Assembly: GCA_016776705.1 (NCBI GenBank)
Contig: JADHSW010000063.1
Span: 1 to 13,532 of the forward strand
Direction of reading: 5' to 3'
DNA: 13,532 nt
Origin: Rhodospirillales bacterium
GTDB lineage: Bacteria > Pseudomonadota > Alphaproteobacteria > Rhodospirillales > JABHCV01
The notes beneath the pieces were generated by a model that saw only the letters and a program-made list of their open reading frames with translations, ran no database searches and was not told the origin of the DNA. Position numbers and translations under genes: made by a program. Positions 12,843 to 13,532 of this stretch are shown here, in pieces. Numbering within the stretch: the first letter of the stretch is position 1; each line of letters starts with the position of its first letter.

Positions 12843-13532
12843 TTATCTTCTTCTGAAAATCCTGAACCCAAGGATAGATAACGCCATAAACACGAACACA
12901 AAAAAGACAGCGACTAGCTTTGTGGTGAGAACTTCCTTTTGATGTACAAAGGAAGAGGTGAAAATCGGATATCCGATTATCAGATCATTTTGCTTTGCCC
13001 TCGCATACCATGTCGGTGGCCTGAGGGTCAGGACAGGGACAGATAGCCCCTTACCCTTGAACAAGTAATCTTCGGTGGTTGGCCCCCGTCCTTTTGCCCG
13101 GATCACATCCGTATAAGGGCCATAGTCGACAACAACACTGCTGCCCTGTGTCTCTTCGTAATGAGCCAAGAGTGTCCTCATGTCTAGAATATGACCTTCT
13201 TGATTTCGCAAAATACCTGCATGTTGCGGATCGACCAGTAACCATTTGTCAGTCTTGGGGTTGTAGTACTCAACAATAGAATGCCCTTGTCCAGCCCGCC
13301 AGTTAGGAGTGAGCAACTGCCATTGCCGTGCCACCAACCCCTGCTTCCAGGCGACCAACATGAACAGCATGGAAGCGTCAGTGCAATAGTAAGGTACGAC
13401 TTTCATTTGTTCGATCCAGGACTGGAAAGTGATGGAGGTGTAGTCAAAGGGTTTCGGGGTTGTCATCGAAAAAGGACTCTCTAACTGAAGCCTGTTAAGC
13501 GCAAGCCGCAGTCCATTTTCTGTCGTCAAATC
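12843..13532 (-). CDS. transglutaminase-like protein with C-terminal membrane segment (5' end outside window)
   Basis: At least 229 codons are open to the right edge of the window; the N terminus is missing. The visible TTG near 13529 is not a convincing start because the frame continues through the edge. A papain-like transglutaminase core is suggested by Cys in VVPYYCTDASMLFMLVAWKQG, His in GQGHSIVEYYNP about 34 residues later and Asp in WLLVDPQ 17 residues after that, the C-H-D order and spacing of that fold. The C-terminal 24 residues hold one membrane helix (LVAVFFVFVFMALSILGF) ending in a basic tail. Bacterial relatives may be proteases or cross-linking enzymes, often near cell-surface polysaccharide genes. 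It looks lower in GC than its neighbours. Function not assigned. Confidence 0.7.
   Translation of the reverse strand, partial: DLTTENGLRLALNRLQLESPFSMTTPKPFDYTSITFQSWIEQMKVVPYYCTDASMLFMLVAWKQGLVARQWQLLTPNWRAGQGHSIVEYYNPKTDKWLLVDPQHAGILRNQEGHILDMRTLLAHYEETQGSSVVVDYGPYTDVIRAKGRGPTTEDYLFKGKGLSVPVLTLRPPTWYARAKQNDLIIGYPIFTSSFVHQKEVLTTKLVAVFFVFVFMALSILGFRIFRRR

Noticed and set aside
1..13532. tRNA or rRNA genes, CRISPR arrays, insertion sequences or attachment sites
   Set aside because: No cloverleaf, repeat-spacer pattern, transposase frame or flanking direct repeats were found on reading both strands.

Overview
The window looks like chromosome of a free-living alphaproteobacterium, most likely near the Rhodospirillales. 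The evidence is family-level: a PAS_5-type protein, a small Lys-rich membrane protein of a kind I associate with that group, glutathione-dependent formaldehyde oxidation, and a GC content that looks like the mid-50s by eye. There is no sign of phage, insertion sequence, CRISPR or tRNA. All complete genes are intact; the gene at the right edge runs out of the window.

Layout. (1) 1-1237: a TetR-family repressor with a strong palindromic operator in front of it, translationally coupled to a GNAT acetyltransferase. (2) 1242-5547: a housekeeping translation block, rpmI-rplT-pheS-pheT (L35, L20, both subunits of Phe-tRNA synthetase). It has its own promoter-like sequence, a structured leader and a terminator-like hairpin between rplT and pheS. 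infC, a common neighbour of rpmI, is not there. (3) 5722-7504: a two-gene sensory unit, a soluble Aer-type PAS protein followed by a soluble methyl-accepting chemotaxis protein and a clear terminator. It resembles the aerotaxis receptor Aer divided into two polypeptides without the membrane anchor. (4) 7733-8647: a PAS_5-type protein and a Lys-rich, probably tail-anchored membrane protein of unknown function. (5) 8654-9562, minus strand: a secreted alpha/beta hydrolase. (6) 9563-9927: a regulatory region with five dyad elements, two of them near-identical LysR-type boxes. (7) 9928-12833: a LysR regulator, frmA (glutathione-dependent formaldehyde dehydrogenase) and fghA (S-formylglutathione hydrolase), packed as one operon. 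(8) 12843-13532, minus strand: the 3' part of a transglutaminase-like protein with a C-terminal membrane segment.

How the genes work together. The frmA and fghA products act in sequence: S-hydroxymethylglutathione is oxidised to S-formylglutathione, which is hydrolysed to formate and glutathione. The co-transcribed LysR protein is the obvious candidate regulator of both. The PAS protein and chemoreceptor probably form one signalling complex feeding CheA/CheW encoded elsewhere. The other neighbours show no evident functional link. I see no wholly new system. The parts most worth checking are the split Aer-like pair, the dyad-rich region before lysR, and the possible attenuation points around rpmI and pheS.
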